From NCBI GenBank assembly GCA_902557385.1, contig CACDZF010000002.1:1-64000 (forward strand): a DNA stretch of 64,000 nucleotides, read 5' to 3'. The stretch is from an uncultured Pelagibacteraceae bacterium. Lineage in GTDB: Bacteria > Pseudomonadota > Alphaproteobacteria > Pelagibacterales > Pelagibacteraceae. The position numbers were made by a program, and so were the translations under genes. The stretch's first letter is position 1, and each line of letters starts with the position of its first letter. The notes under the pieces are model-generated. The model had not been told where the DNA came from. It saw nothing but the letters and a program-made list of their open reading frames with translations, and did no database searches. Shown here piece after piece: positions 21,582 through 31,377 of this stretch.

Positions 21582-22208
21582 ATGAAGATTACTATCGTTG
21601 ATTATAAATCGGGCAATATTAGCTCAGTAATAAACTCTTTTAAGGAAGTTGCTAAAGACCAAGTAAACTTAGAAGTAACTTCAGATATAAAAAAGATTCA
21701 ATCTAGTGATAAAATAGTTTTGCCTGGACAAGGTTCTTTTAAGAGTTGTGTAGATGCTCTAAAAAAAATTAATGGTTTAGTAGATACCTTAAATGAATTT
21801 ACAATTAGTAAAAAAAAACCTCTTCTTGGAATTTGTGTAGGTTTACAAATGTTTGCAGATATAGGCTATGAGGAAATCGAAACAAAGGGTCTAGGTTGGA
21901 TTTCTGGAAAAGTATCAAAAATTAATAATCAAAATGGAAAATATAAACTTCCTCATATTGGTTGGAACCAAATTAAAATAGTAAAGGATAGTAAAATTTT
22001 TAAAGATATAGATAATAATTCTCACATGTATTTTGTACACAGTTTTGAATTTATTCCTCAAGATAAAAATGTAATTTTAGCAACAACAGATTATTCATCA
22101 AAAATTGTTTGCGCTGTTGAAAAGGAGAATATTTTTGGAGCACAATTTCATCCTGAGAAGAGTGATAAAATTGGACTTAAAATAATTGATAACTTTATAA
22201 ATTTATAA
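21582..22208 (+). CDS. hisH: Imidazole glycerol phosphate synthase glutaminase subunit
   Basis: 'VDYKSGNISSVINSF', 'LGICVGLQMF', 'GAQFHPEKS'. Confidence 0.97.
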   Translation: MKITIVDYKSGNISSVINSFKEVAKDQVNLEVTSDIKKIQSSDKIVLPGQGSFKSCVDALKKINGLVDTLNEFTISKKKPLLGICVGLQMFADIGYEEIETKGLGWISGKVSKINNQNGKYKLPHIGWNQIKIVKDSKIFKDIDNNSHMYFVHSFEFIPQDKNVILATTDYSSKIVCAVEKENIFGAQFHPEKSDKIGLKIIDNFINL

Positions 22209-22972
22209 TGAAGATATTTCCTGCAATAGATATAAAAAATGGAAAGTGTGTTAGGCTTCTCAAGGGTGATTTTGACAAAAGTACTATTTATGAAAAAACT
22301 CCACTAGATCAGGCTAAAGAATTTTCAAATCAAGGTTTCCGAGATCTTCATATAGTTGATTTAGATGGTGCTCTAAAAGGTGAGCCGGTAAATGGGAAAT
22401 TGATTGAGGAAATATGTAAATTAACAAATTTGAATGTATTTGGTTTAAAAATGAGGATACAAGTTGGAGGGGGAATAAGATCAATAGATCATATAAAAAA
22501 ATTAATTGATGCTGGAGTAGATAGAGTTGTTTTAGGAACTATAGCTGTTGAAGATATTAAATTTCTTGAGAAAGCATGTAATAAATTTAAAAACAAAATA
22601 GCAGTGGGCCTCGACGTACGTAATGGATTTATTGCTTTAAAAGGATGGAAAGAACAAACGAAAATTCTTGCATCAGACTTTTTAATGAAAATTAAAGACA
22701 TTGGTGTTTCAAGAATAATTTATACAGATATTGAAAGAGATGGAACCTTAACAGTGCCAAATCTTCCAGAAACTTTAAAATTTGCAAAGCTTTTAAATTA
22801 TAACGAACGAATTCCAGTTGTAGTTTCAGGGGGAGTTAGCAATATAAATCATTTGGTTGCTATAAAGCGCCATACTAGTCCTCCTGAATTAGAAGGTGTT
22901 ATAGTTGGAAAAGCTATGTATGACGGAAATTTAAAAGGGTTTAATCTAGTTAGTTTATTGAGAGATTATTAG
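22208..22972 (+). CDS. hisA: Phosphoribosylformimino-5-aminoimidazole carboxamide ribotide isomerase
   Basis: 'FPAIDIKNGKCVRLLKGDF', 'VGGGIRS'. Confidence 0.97.
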   Translation: MKIFPAIDIKNGKCVRLLKGDFDKSTIYEKTPLDQAKEFSNQGFRDLHIVDLDGALKGEPVNGKLIEEICKLTNLNVFGLKMRIQVGGGIRSIDHIKKLIDAGVDRVVLGTIAVEDIKFLEKACNKFKNKIAVGLDVRNGFIALKGWKEQTKILASDFLMKIKDIGVSRIIYTDIERDGTLTVPNLPETLKFAKLLNYNERIPVVVSGGVSNINHLVAIKRHTSPPELEGVIVGKAMYDGNLKGFNLVSLLRDY

Positions 22973-23728
22973 ATGCTAAAAAATAGAATAATTCCTTGCC
23001 TAGATGTAAAAAATGGACGTGTTGTTAAGGGAATTAACTTTGTAGATCTAAAAGATGCTGGCGACCCTGTTGAGCAAGCAAAAATTTATAGTGATGGTGG
23101 AGCAGATGAAATTTGTTTTTTAGATATAACAGCCTCAAATGAAAATAGAGATACAATTTATGATGTTGTTAAAGAGACATCAAAAAAATGTTTTGTACCC
23201 CTAACAGTAGGCGGAGGGGTTAGAAGTGTTGAAGATATTTATAAATTATTAAGTTGTGGTGCAGATAAAGTTTCAATTAATACAGCTGCTGTTCAAAATG
23301 CAGAAGTAGTTTTAGAGAGTTCTAAGAAATTTGGATCTCAATGTATTGTTGTGGCAATTGATGCAAAAAAAAATGAAAATAGATGGGAAGTGTTTACTCA
23401 TGGTGGAAGGAATAATAGTGGTATTGATGTGTTGGAATATGCAAAACAAATGGAAGAAAACGGAGCTGGAGAATTATTAGTAACTTCTATGGATAGAGAT
23501 GGAACACAAGTTGGCTATGATATTGATTTGATGTCAAAAATTTCATCTAAAGTTAATATTCCAGTAATTGCATCGGGAGGAGTGGGTAATTTAGATCATT
23601 TGGTGGATGGTATAAAACTAGGAAAAGCTAGTGCAGTTTTAGCGGCTTCAATATTTCATTATGGAAAATATTCAGTTAAAGAAGCTAAGGAATATTTGGA
23701 CTCAAAGGGAATACCTGTTAGAATTTAG
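22973..23728 (+). CDS. hisF: Imidazole glycerol phosphate synthase cyclase subunit
   Basis: '[22 protein letters not shown]', 'LTVGGGVRS'. Confidence 0.98.
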   Translation: MLKNRIIPCLDVKNGRVVKGINFVDLKDAGDPVEQAKIYSDGGADEICFLDITASNENRDTIYDVVKETSKKCFVPLTVGGGVRSVEDIYKLLSCGADKVSINTAAVQNAEVVLESSKKFGSQCIVVAIDAKKNENRWEVFTHGGRNNSGIDVLEYAKQMEENGAGELLVTSMDRDGTQVGYDIDLMSKISSKVNIPVIASGGVGNLDHLVDGIKLGKASAVLAASIFHYGKYSVKEAKEYLDSKGIPVRI

Positions 23729-23729
23729 T

Positions 23730-24002
23730 ATGTTAAACACACTAGAAAACTTATTTAACCTTGCAAGAGAAAGAAGAAAAAATCCAATAAAGGGTTCTTA
23801 TACAAACAAGTTATTAAATGATAAGTCTCTTAGTAAAGCTAAAATTTTAGAGGAAATAGGTGAACTTATAGAGGCTGTAGAAAAGGGTTCAAATAAAATC
23901 CATGAAGCGGCAGACGTTTTTTATCATTTAATAATGTATCTAGAGGCAAATGATATTAAAATTGAAGAAGTAATGTTAGAATTAAACAAAAGAAAGAAGT
24001 GA
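23730..24002 (+). CDS. hisE: Phosphoribosyl-ATP pyrophosphatase
   Basis: 'KILEEIGELIEAVEKGSNKIHEAADVFYHLIMYLEAND'; ORF-track start 23661 trimmed to ATG at 23730. Confidence 0.93.
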   Translation: MLNTLENLFNLARERRKNPIKGSYTNKLLNDKSLSKAKILEEIGELIEAVEKGSNKIHEAADVFYHLIMYLEANDIKIEEVMLELNKRKK

Positions 24003-24008
24003 AGTTTA

Positions 24009-24347
24009 ATGGGAAAGATAAAAATTATTTTTTTTATAATATTAGTCTTTGTTGTTTATAAGGGAGTTATAGCATTTAAAAATTTTGAGATTGGTGTCGG
24101 CGATAGGGTTGCAATGCTTGAAGAACAAGCAGACTTTGAAAAAGAGGGAGAAGTGGTTGGCCTTATCATGTACTTGGATGGTGAATTGCAAGAACATCTT
24201 TTAACTCCATCAAAATCAAAATGTCTAAAAATGAAAGAAATTGCAGAGGAAACTTCTTATGCTGAATATGAATGTGCTGTCGTACTAGCAGTATTACGGG
24301 GAAACACAATATTAGAAATTATTGAGGAAATCGAGGTTATCGAATGA
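24009..24347 (+). CDS. Hypothetical small single-TM protein in his operon
   Basis: N-terminal TM helix 'IIFFIILVFVVYKGVIAF'; packed between hisE and HIT gene. Confidence 0.75.
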   Translation: MGKIKIIFFIILVFVVYKGVIAFKNFEIGVGDRVAMLEEQADFEKEGEVVGLIMYLDGELQEHLLTPSKSKCLKMKEIAEETSYAEYECAVVLAVLRGNTILEIIEEIEVIE

Positions 24348-24709
24348 AATATGATGATAATAATATATTTGCAAAAATCCTAAGAGGTGAAATTCCTTGC
24401 AAAAAAATTTATGAGGATGATTTTGTTTTATCGTTTCATGATATTAGTCCTCAAAAAAAAATTCATGCTTTAGTAATTCCAAAAGGGAAATATATTGATT
24501 TAGATGATTTTTCATCTAGGGCAACCCCAGAAGAGATGGTTGGATTATTAAAAGGTATTAATATTGTTGCAAAAAAACTTGGTATATCGGTAGATACTGG
24601 AAAAGGATACCGAGCTCTTGTAAATATAAGTGAGGACGGAGGCCAAGAAGTTCCCCATTTACATTTTCATCTATTTGGGGGTGAAAAAATTGGCAAAATG
24701 GTCCAGTGA
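24344..24709 (+). CDS. HIT family nucleotide-binding protein
   Basis: 'FAKILRGEIPCKKIYEDDFVLSFHDISPQ', 'GGQEVPHLHFHLFGG' (HxHxH motif). Confidence 0.95.
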   Translation: MKYDDNNIFAKILRGEIPCKKIYEDDFVLSFHDISPQKKIHALVIPKGKYIDLDDFSSRATPEEMVGLLKGINIVAKKLGISVDTGKGYRALVNISEDGGQEVPHLHFHLFGGEKIGKMVQ

Positions 24710-25218
24710 TTGAAAAAATTTCCAGAACCTATCTAGAAATAAAATCTGTTAATAATTTAAATGAGGTTGAAAAACCAATAGGAAATTATTCAATTAATTT
24801 AGTTAATCAAACAGACTTTCAATTAAATAAATTTCTTTACAAACAGATAGGTCAAAAATATTTTTGGAAAGATAGATTGGAATGGTCCAATCAAACTTGG
24901 ATTAAATATGTTTCAGATAAGAAACTTTCAACTTATGTGTTAAAAAATAAAGATCAATTTATTGGATATTTTGAACTAATTTTTCATGAAACAAAGAAAG
25001 AAGCTGAGATTGCATATTTTGGAATTTTAGAAGATTATTTCGGTAAAAAATTAGGAGGTTATCTTTTAAGTTATGCAATTAAAAAGGCTTTTGATTTAAA
25101 TATAAAACGTGTGTGGCTTCACACATGCTCTCTAGATCATAAAAATGCTCTTAAAAATTATTTATCAAGAGGTATGGTAGTTTTTAAATCTGAAATTTTA
25201 CAAATAAAGGTTGCCTAG
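24706..25218 (+). CDS. GNAT family N-acetyltransferase
   Basis: 'FGILEDYFGKKLGGYLLSYAIKKAFDLNIKRVWLHTCSLDHKNALKNYLSRG'. Confidence 0.87.
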   Translation: MIEKISRTYLEIKSVNNLNEVEKPIGNYSINLVNQTDFQLNKFLYKQIGQKYFWKDRLEWSNQTWIKYVSDKKLSTYVLKNKDQFIGYFELIFHETKKEAEIAYFGILEDYFGKKLGGYLLSYAIKKAFDLNIKRVWLHTCSLDHKNALKNYLSRGMVVFKSEILQIKVA

Positions 25219-25778
25219 TTCATTTTCATTTTAGGGATTTTAAAAATTGTATCATCAATTTCTTGATTAGTTTTTACTTTTGAAATGAAAGTAATAGCTA
25301 AATTTTGATAAATATCCTCAGTTTGCCATCCAATTAAGTTGTAGTTTTTGTTATTAAAAAAAATATTAATTTTGTTATTATTGTTTAGTATTGTGAAATT
25401 ATAATATTTATTATCTACATTTCTACCTTCCAAACTTTCAATTTCTTTAATTAAAAAATCTTTGTCTAATATTAGCTCTAAAGGTGTTTTTTTAAGAGGA
25501 TAAAGATAATAATTACTTTTTTTTTCATTGGTTATCACTAAAGTTCTACCATTTGATATCATAATTTTTTTTTTCTTATTTTCGTAAAGACAAAAAATTT
25601 TTTTTGGATATTTAATTGTGCATTTTCCCTTCTCTACAATATTGCTTATAGTTTGTTCAAAATCGAATGTGATATTTTTAGTTTTTTTTAAATTTAGAAT
25701 TATATTTTCTTTAATTGAGGCTTGAAGTGGTTTTGTAATTAAAAAAAATATGAAAAAAATAATAATTTTTTTTTTCAT
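25215..25778 (-). CDS. lolA: Outer-membrane lipoprotein carrier LolA-like
   Basis: Signal peptide; 'ITFDFEQTISNIVEKGKCTIKYPKKI'; next to ftsK. Confidence 0.8.
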   Translation of the reverse strand: MKKKIIIFFIFFLITKPLQASIKENIILNLKKTKNITFDFEQTISNIVEKGKCTIKYPKKIFCLYENKKKKIMISNGRTLVITNEKKSNYYLYPLKKTPLELILDKDFLIKEIESLEGRNVDNKYYNFTILNNNNKINIFFNNKNYNLIGWQTEDIYQNLAITFISKVKTNQEIDDTIFKIPKMKMN

Positions 25779-27889
25779 TAAAGAACATCTCTTTTGCCAA
25801 CGTGATTTGCTTTACTTACTATGCCTTCTTCTTCCATCATATCAATAATTCTAGCAGCTCTATTATAACCAATTTGTAATTTTCTTTGTAAAAATGATGT
25901 AGAAGCCTTTCCTTCTGATTTTATTATTTCCAAAGCAGTTTTATATAGTTCATCTTTTTCAGATTCATCTGAAGAAATTCCACCAGTCTCTTTTTCATCT
26001 GCAAAACTTAATATTTCATCAACGTAATCAGGCTCCTCTTGTGATCTTAGATGTTTATTAACTTTTTCTATTTCATTTTCCGATACATATGGAGCATGAA
26101 TTCTAATCATTCTATTCGCTGAAGTCATAAAAAGCATATCACCTTTACCAAGCAACTGTTCAGCTCCTTGTTCTCCTAAAATTGTTCTAGAATCAATTTT
26201 AGATGTCACTTGAAAAGATATTCTAGTCGGAAAATTTGCTTTTATAGTTCCTGTAATAACGTCAACACTTGGTCTTTGTGTTGCCATAATAATATGAATT
26301 CCTGCTGCCCTAGCCATTTGGGATAATTTTTGTATATAACTTTCTATCTCTTTACCTGCTACCAACATTAGATCTGACATTTCATCAACAATAACTACTA
26401 TGAATGGCATAGGGAGTTTATGTTTAGAATTGTATCCATCTATATTTCGGACACCTTCTCTTGTCATGAGTCGATATCTACTTTCCATTTCTTTAACAAC
26501 CCAACCTAAAACTGAAGCAGCCTTTTTGGCCTCTGTAATTACAGGACACAATAAATGAGGAATACCCTCATATGTAGATAATTCTAACATTTTTGGATCA
26601 ATTAAAATAAATTTACATTTTTCTGGAGAATGACGATAAAGCAAGGAAAGAATAATAGTATTTATACAAACTGATTTTCCTGAACCTGTAGTCCCAGCTA
26701 TTAGCAAATGAGGCATTGAGGCTAAGTCCCCAATTATTGGAGCACCAGAAATATTTTTTCCTAAAGCTATAGGTAATTTTATATCTTTTTTAAAAAAATC
26801 GTTATTTGATAATATTTCACTTAGATAAACATTTTCCCTGGTTGGGTTTGGAAGCTCGATACCAATTGTATTTCTTCCAGGTATTGTAGAGATTCTTGCT
26901 GATTCAGAACTAGTATTTCTTGCTATATCCTCTGATAAATTAATTATTTTTGAAACTTTTACACCAGCAGCTGGTTCGAATTCATTTAAAGTTACTACTG
27001 GACCGCTACTAATTTTTTTAATTTTTCCTTCAACGCCAAAATCTAATAAAATTTTTTCTAAAAATTCCGAATCTAGACCAGTAGCATTTATATCTTTATT
27101 TTTATTTTTGTTAGAAGGAGATTTTAGTAAATCAATTGATGGTAGAGTAAATTTATTTTTCCTTACATTTTCTTTCCTTCCAGTTGAAAATGAGAAATTT
27201 TCTTGTGTTAAAGTTTCATTGTCCTGTTGAAAAAAAGTGTCCACTTCTTTGGTCTCTTCATTAGAAGTTTGTACTTCCTTTTTTTTCAAAAATTTAATCT
27301 TAGCGGATGATTTGATAAATAAAATAAATTTTTTTGGATGAAAATTTATACTTAATAAAAAAAGTACAAAAATAATTAATATTAATAGATAAAAGTAAAT
27401 TTTTTGATTTAAATCAATAATTGAAAATATAAAATTTTCTTCTAAAAATTTTCCTACAAATCCTCCATTGCCATTAATTGACAGCCAAAAAGATTCCGAA
27501 TAAAAAAATGTAAAAAACAAAGATCCAAACAAAGAATATAAAACAGTAAAAAATAAATTTTCTAATAAAATTATTGTATTTTTAGTTCTAAAGATATTAA
27601 TGCCAGTTATAAAAATTGTGATTGCTACAAGAACAGAAACTAGTCCAATTGATTGAAAAAAAATATCAGAAACAAAACTTCCTCTAAATCCGAGAACATT
27701 CTTAATTTCTTTTTTTCCAGTGAATAAGAAATTTGGATCTTCTGGCGAATAACTAATTAACGATATAAGAAGTACAAAACCAATAATACATATACAAAAT
27801 CCTAAAAGCTCAATAAATCTATTAATTAGGAAATCAAAGCTATTTTTGGCGATTTTTTTAAATTCCATAAAATGAATCAAATTAATCAC
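25778..27889 (-). CDS. ftsK: DNA translocase FtsK
   Basis: N-terminal TMs; 'HLLIAGTTGSGKSVCINTI', 'ILIDPKMLELSTYEGIPHLL', C-terminal gamma winged helix. Confidence 0.97.
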   Translation of the reverse strand: MINLIHFMEFKKIAKNSFDFLINRFIELLGFCICIIGFVLLISLISYSPEDPNFLFTGKKEIKNVLGFRGSFVSDIFFQSIGLVSVLVAITIFITGINIFRTKNTIILLENLFFTVLYSLFGSLFFTFFYSESFWLSINGNGGFVGKFLEENFIFSIIDLNQKIYFYLLILIIFVLFLLSINFHPKKFILFIKSSAKIKFLKKKEVQTSNEETKEVDTFFQQDNETLTQENFSFSTGRKENVRKNKFTLPSIDLLKSPSNKNKNKDINATGLDSEFLEKILLDFGVEGKIKKISSGPVVTLNEFEPAAGVKVSKIINLSEDIARNTSSESARISTIPGRNTIGIELPNPTRENVYLSEILSNNDFFKKDIKLPIALGKNISGAPIIGDLASMPHLLIAGTTGSGKSVCINTIILSLLYRHSPEKCKFILIDPKMLELSTYEGIPHLLCPVITEAKKAASVLGWVVKEMESRYRLMTREGVRNIDGYNSKHKLPMPFIVVIVDEMSDLMLVAGKEIESYIQKLSQMARAAGIHIIMATQRPSVDVITGTIKANFPTRISFQVTSKIDSRTILGEQGAEQLLGKGDMLFMTSANRMIRIHAPYVSENEIEKVNKHLRSQEEPDYVDEILSFADEKETGGISSDESEKDELYKTALEIIKSEGKASTSFLQRKLQIGYNRAARIIDMMEEEGIVSKANHVGKRDVL

Positions 27890-27931
27890 TTTGTATCATT
27901 TAATATTTATGGTTAAAATTAAATTTTAAAT

Positions 27932-29023
27932 ATGAAAGTATGTTTAATAGGCAATAATTTAACCGCGTTATCTTTAGGTAAAAACTTAATAAACAAGAAA
28001 ATTAAAGTTTTTAACTATGTAACTGATTGCAAATCGATATCAAAAACCAGAACAATTGGAATTTCAAAAGATAGTTTAGATTTTTTTAATAAAGAAATTA
28101 TAAAATTAAAAAAAAATATGATTTGGGATATTAAAAAAATCGATATTTATACTGAAAAATACAAGGATCAAAAAATTTTGAATTTTGAAGAATCTATAGG
28201 TAATTTATTTTCTATTTTAGTGAATAGTGAAATCATTGAATACTTAGAAAAAAATTTAAAAAAAAATAAACTTTTTAAAAAAATTTTAGTAAAAAATAAT
28301 CAATCTTTAAAAAAAATTATAAATAATGAATTTGATTTAATTATAAATTGTGATGCTAACAATTTTATTGCAAAGGAATTTTTTTTTAGAAAAATTATTA
28401 AAAATTATAAAAGTAAGGCATTTACTTGTATTATTAAACATAAAAAAATAGCAAACAATACAGCTACGCAAATTTTTACAAAGCTAGGTCCAATTGCTTT
28501 TTTGCCTTTATCAAATTTTGAAACATCAGTAGTATTTTCAGTTAGCGTTGAAGAAAAAAATTTTATAGATAAAGAAATTTTTAAATTAATAAAATTTTAT
28601 AATCATAAATATAAAATAGTAGATTTTAGTAATTTAGAAAAGTTTAATTTATCTTTTTCAGCAACAAGAAATTATTTTTATAAAAATATACTTGCATTTG
28701 GTGATGTTATTCACAGAGTACATCCTCTTGCAGGTCAAGGTTTTAATGTGACATTACGAGATATTAAAGTTCTCTCTGAACTTATTCAAAATAGAATTGA
28801 GCTCGGGCTACCTTTAGATAATTCAATTTTTCAAGATTTTGAAAAAAAAACAAAACATTTAAATTATATTTTTACATCAACGGTAGACTTTGTTCATGAA
28901 TTTTTTAAACTTGATAATAAAATTAATAATAATTATTCAAAAGAAATTTTTAATTTAATCGATAAAAATAACAACCTTAATAGATTTTTTTTTCAATATG
29001 CAAATAAAGGTTTGGTTTTATAG
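27932..29023 (+). CDS. UbiH/COQ6-type FAD-dependent ubiquinone hydroxylase
   Basis: N-terminal FAD-binding region; 'ILAFGDVIHRVHPLAGQGFNVTLRDIKVL' motif. Confidence 0.87.
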   Translation: MKVCLIGNNLTALSLGKNLINKKIKVFNYVTDCKSISKTRTIGISKDSLDFFNKEIIKLKKNMIWDIKKIDIYTEKYKDQKILNFEESIGNLFSILVNSEIIEYLEKNLKKNKLFKKILVKNNQSLKKIINNEFDLIINCDANNFIAKEFFFRKIIKNYKSKAFTCIIKHKKIANNTATQIFTKLGPIAFLPLSNFETSVVFSVSVEEKNFIDKEIFKLIKFYNHKYKIVDFSNLEKFNLSFSATRNYFYKNILAFGDVIHRVHPLAGQGFNVTLRDIKVLSELIQNRIELGLPLDNSIFQDFEKKTKHLNYIFTSTVDFVHEFFKLDNKINNNYSKEIFNLIDKNNNLNRFFFQYANKGLVL

Positions 29024-29025
29024 TT

Positions 29026-29670
29026 TTATTGAAGTGTAGAATTATGAAAATTATCAAAAGTGTAGGTTTTAAGAATTTTTTCTAGTTTTTCTTTCCTTGT
29101 ACTTAAATTTTTAGTTTCTAATAGTATTTGTTTTTCCTCTAGCGAAAAGGGTGAAGCCATGGCAAGAGTATTAATAGTTTGTTCTAAACTTTGTTTTTTT
29201 AACTCATCCCAATTTATTGAATAACCTCTTTTTTCAAATAAGTTTTTTAAATCTTTAAAAATAAATTCAAGATCAGAAAATTTTATTTGCTCATCATTTA
29301 TTTTGGTATCATCTTGAAATTCATTAAAGCTAACTTCACACTCACGGTAAGCCTTTTCATTATTGATTTCTTTAATTACTTTAAATCTAGATAAACCGTT
29401 TAATATAATTAAATATCTTCCATCTTCTGTTTCGCTAAAGCTAGTTATTTTTCCAAGGCAACCAACATCATAAAGTTGATTGTATGAATTTTTTAATTTT
29501 TTTTTGGGCTGGATCATGCCAATTAATCTTGAGCTCTTCATACTGTCATTAACCATATCCAAATATCTTTTTTCAAAAATGTTTAACGGAATATTAGTAT
29601 TGGGAAAAAAAATAAAATTAGACAATGGGAAAACTGAAATTTTATTTGGAAATTTTACTTTTTTTGTCAT
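29026..29670 (-). CDS. Stand-alone LON substrate-binding-domain protein
   Basis: 'ISVFPLSNFIFFPNTNIPLNIFEKRYLDMVNDSM', 'YDVGCLGKITSF'. Confidence 0.85.
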   Translation of the reverse strand: MTKKVKFPNKISVFPLSNFIFFPNTNIPLNIFEKRYLDMVNDSMKSSRLIGMIQPKKKLKNSYNQLYDVGCLGKITSFSETEDGRYLIILNGLSRFKVIKEINNEKAYRECEVSFNEFQDDTKINDEQIKFSDLEFIFKDLKNLFEKRGYSINWDELKKQSLEQTINTLAMASPFSLEEKQILLETKNLSTRKEKLEKILKTYTFDNFHNSTLQ

Positions 29671-29692
29671 TATTATTTTAATAAGTTATACT

Positions 29693-30889
29693 ATGAACAA
29701 ATCTGATTTAATACCATCTTTACTTAAATTAGCTATATCTGCTACAGAAAAAGGAAAATTCAAGGAAGCAGAAGAAATTTTTTTAAAAATTATTGATTTA
29801 AATGATAATATTTTATTACCCTATATTAATATAATTAATATTGACGAAAGAATTTTAAACGAAAAGAATTATAAAAAAATAAAAGAAATTACTAATAATC
29901 CTTTTCTTAATAATTATCAAAAAGCAATTGGCAATTATCTTTTATCAATTAATGAAAAAAGAAATAAAAATTTTAAAAACGAAATTCAACTTTTAGAGAA
30001 AGCGTACTTATTTTTAGATAAAGCAAAAACAAAAATTCAATACCAATCTGAATTATATTTTAAAAATATATTACCAAAATTTTGGAATAAGAAAAAATAT
30101 AATATTGATAAAGTTACTATTAAAAAAAATTCTCACTTTAATCCAATTTTTATTATAGGCTTACCTAGATCAGGCTCAACATTAATTGAAACCATACTAT
30201 CTTCTAGTAAAGAGAGAATTCCCACATGTGGGGAAAGTAATAATTTTAATTCAATAATTTTCAAGCAATTAAAAAAAAATAATTTATTAAATGAAAATTT
30301 CAATATTAATAATTTTGAATTTAAAATCGATTTTAATTTATTATCAAATCAAATAATTAAAAAATATGAAGATTTGTTTATTTTTAAAAAAAAAAATAAT
30401 TTTTTTTTCTTAGATAAATCTTTAGAAAATTTTTTTTATATTGAATTGATTTTAGATATATTTCCTAATGCTAAGTTTATACACTGTAAAAGAAATTTAT
30501 TTCATACAAGTATTGCGATTTATCAAAAATTTCTAACTCATTTAGGCTGGGCATATTCTTATAGGGATATATTAGAGTATTTTAATCATTATATAAATGT
30601 CATTGAATTTTATAAAAAAAAATACCCAAATAAAATATATGATTTAGAATTAGAAAAATTGACTTTGGAAAATGAAAAAAAATCTAAAGAGGTATTTAAT
30701 TTTTGTAATATCAAATGGGATGTTAACTCTCTCGAGTTTTACAAAAGAGGAGATCTTTTGTTAAAAACTGCAAGTACAAAACAGATAAGGGAAAAAATTT
30801 ATAATTATAATGAAGATAGATTTATACCTTACAAAAATTTAGCAATTAAATTTTCTAAAGAATTTACTTGGTTAAAAAAATATATTTAA
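29693..30889 (+). CDS. TPR-like / sulfotransferase domain protein
   Basis: PAPS-loop-like 'PIFIIGLPRSGSTLIETILSSS', 'AKFIHCKRNLFHTSIAIYQK'; ORF-track start 29480 trimmed to ATG 29693 because the upstream part overlaps the divergent LON gene. Confidence 0.85.
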   Translation: MNKSDLIPSLLKLAISATEKGKFKEAEEIFLKIIDLNDNILLPYINIINIDERILNEKNYKKIKEITNNPFLNNYQKAIGNYLLSINEKRNKNFKNEIQLLEKAYLFLDKAKTKIQYQSELYFKNILPKFWNKKKYNIDKVTIKKNSHFNPIFIIGLPRSGSTLIETILSSSKERIPTCGESNNFNSIIFKQLKKNNLLNENFNINNFEFKIDFNLLSNQIIKKYEDLFIFKKKNNFFFLDKSLENFFYIELILDIFPNAKFIHCKRNLFHTSIAIYQKFLTHLGWAYSYRDILEYFNHYINVIEFYKKKYPNKIYDLELEKLTLENEKKSKEVFNFCNIKWDVNSLEFYKRGDLLLKTASTKQIREKIYNYNEDRFIPYKNLAIKFSKEFTWLKKYI

Positions 30890-30937
30890 TACTACTTGCA
30901 ATAAAATAAACCTCTACCTATAATAACTTTTAAATAA

Positions 30938-31012
30938 GCGGGCATAGCTCAGTGGTAGAGCGTCTCGTTGCCAACGAGAAGGTCGAGGGTTCGACCCCCT
31001 TTGCCCGCTCCA
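30938..31012 (+). tRNA. tRNA-Gly (anticodon GCC), CCA encoded
   Basis: GCGGGCA...TGCCCGC acceptor stem, GCTCAGTGGTAGAGC D-arm, TCTCGTTGCCAACGAGA anticodon arm with GCC, GAGGGTTCGACCCCCTT T-arm region, then T-CCA. Confidence 0.97.
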
Positions 31013-31023
31013 AAAAAAAGATT

Positions 31024-31377
31024 ATGAGTGATTTATCTAAAAAAAAATGTATCCCATGTGAAGGCGGCATACCTTCATTCGATATAACGGAAATACATAA
31101 ATATTTAAAAAAAGTAGATGGCTGGGATGTAAAAGAAGACGATTCTAAAAATTTTTATTTAATAAAAGAATTTAAATTTGAAAATTTTTTAAAAAGTCAA
31201 AATTTTGTTAATAAAGTTGGAGAAATTGCAGAAAAAGAAAGTCATCATCCTGATATATGGTTTGGATGGGGCTACGCTAAAATTAAAATTTTTACTCACG
31301 CTATTATGGGATTAGCTGAAAGTGACTTTATACTTGCGGCTAAAATAGATAAAATACCTAATGACGAAAATGTCTAG
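31024..31377 (+). CDS. Pterin-4a-carbinolamine dehydratase
   Basis: 'VGEIAEKESHHPDIWFGWGYAKIKIFTHAIMGLAESDFILAAKID'; start trimmed from 30952 (ORF-track N-terminus is the tRNA) to ATG 31024. Confidence 0.93.
   Translation: MSDLSKKKCIPCEGGIPSFDITEIHKYLKKVDGWDVKEDDSKNFYLIKEFKFENFLKSQNFVNKVGEIAEKESHHPDIWFGWGYAKIKIFTHAIMGLAESDFILAAKIDKIPNDENV

Noticed and set aside
29480-29692. N-terminal extension of the sulfotransferase ORF
   Set aside because: Overlaps the divergent LON-domain gene; ATG 29693 gives the TPR-like start
30952-31023. N-terminal extension MVERLVANEKVEGSTPFARSKKKI of the pterin dehydratase ORF
   Set aside because: This is translated tRNA-Gly sequence; true start is ATG 31024
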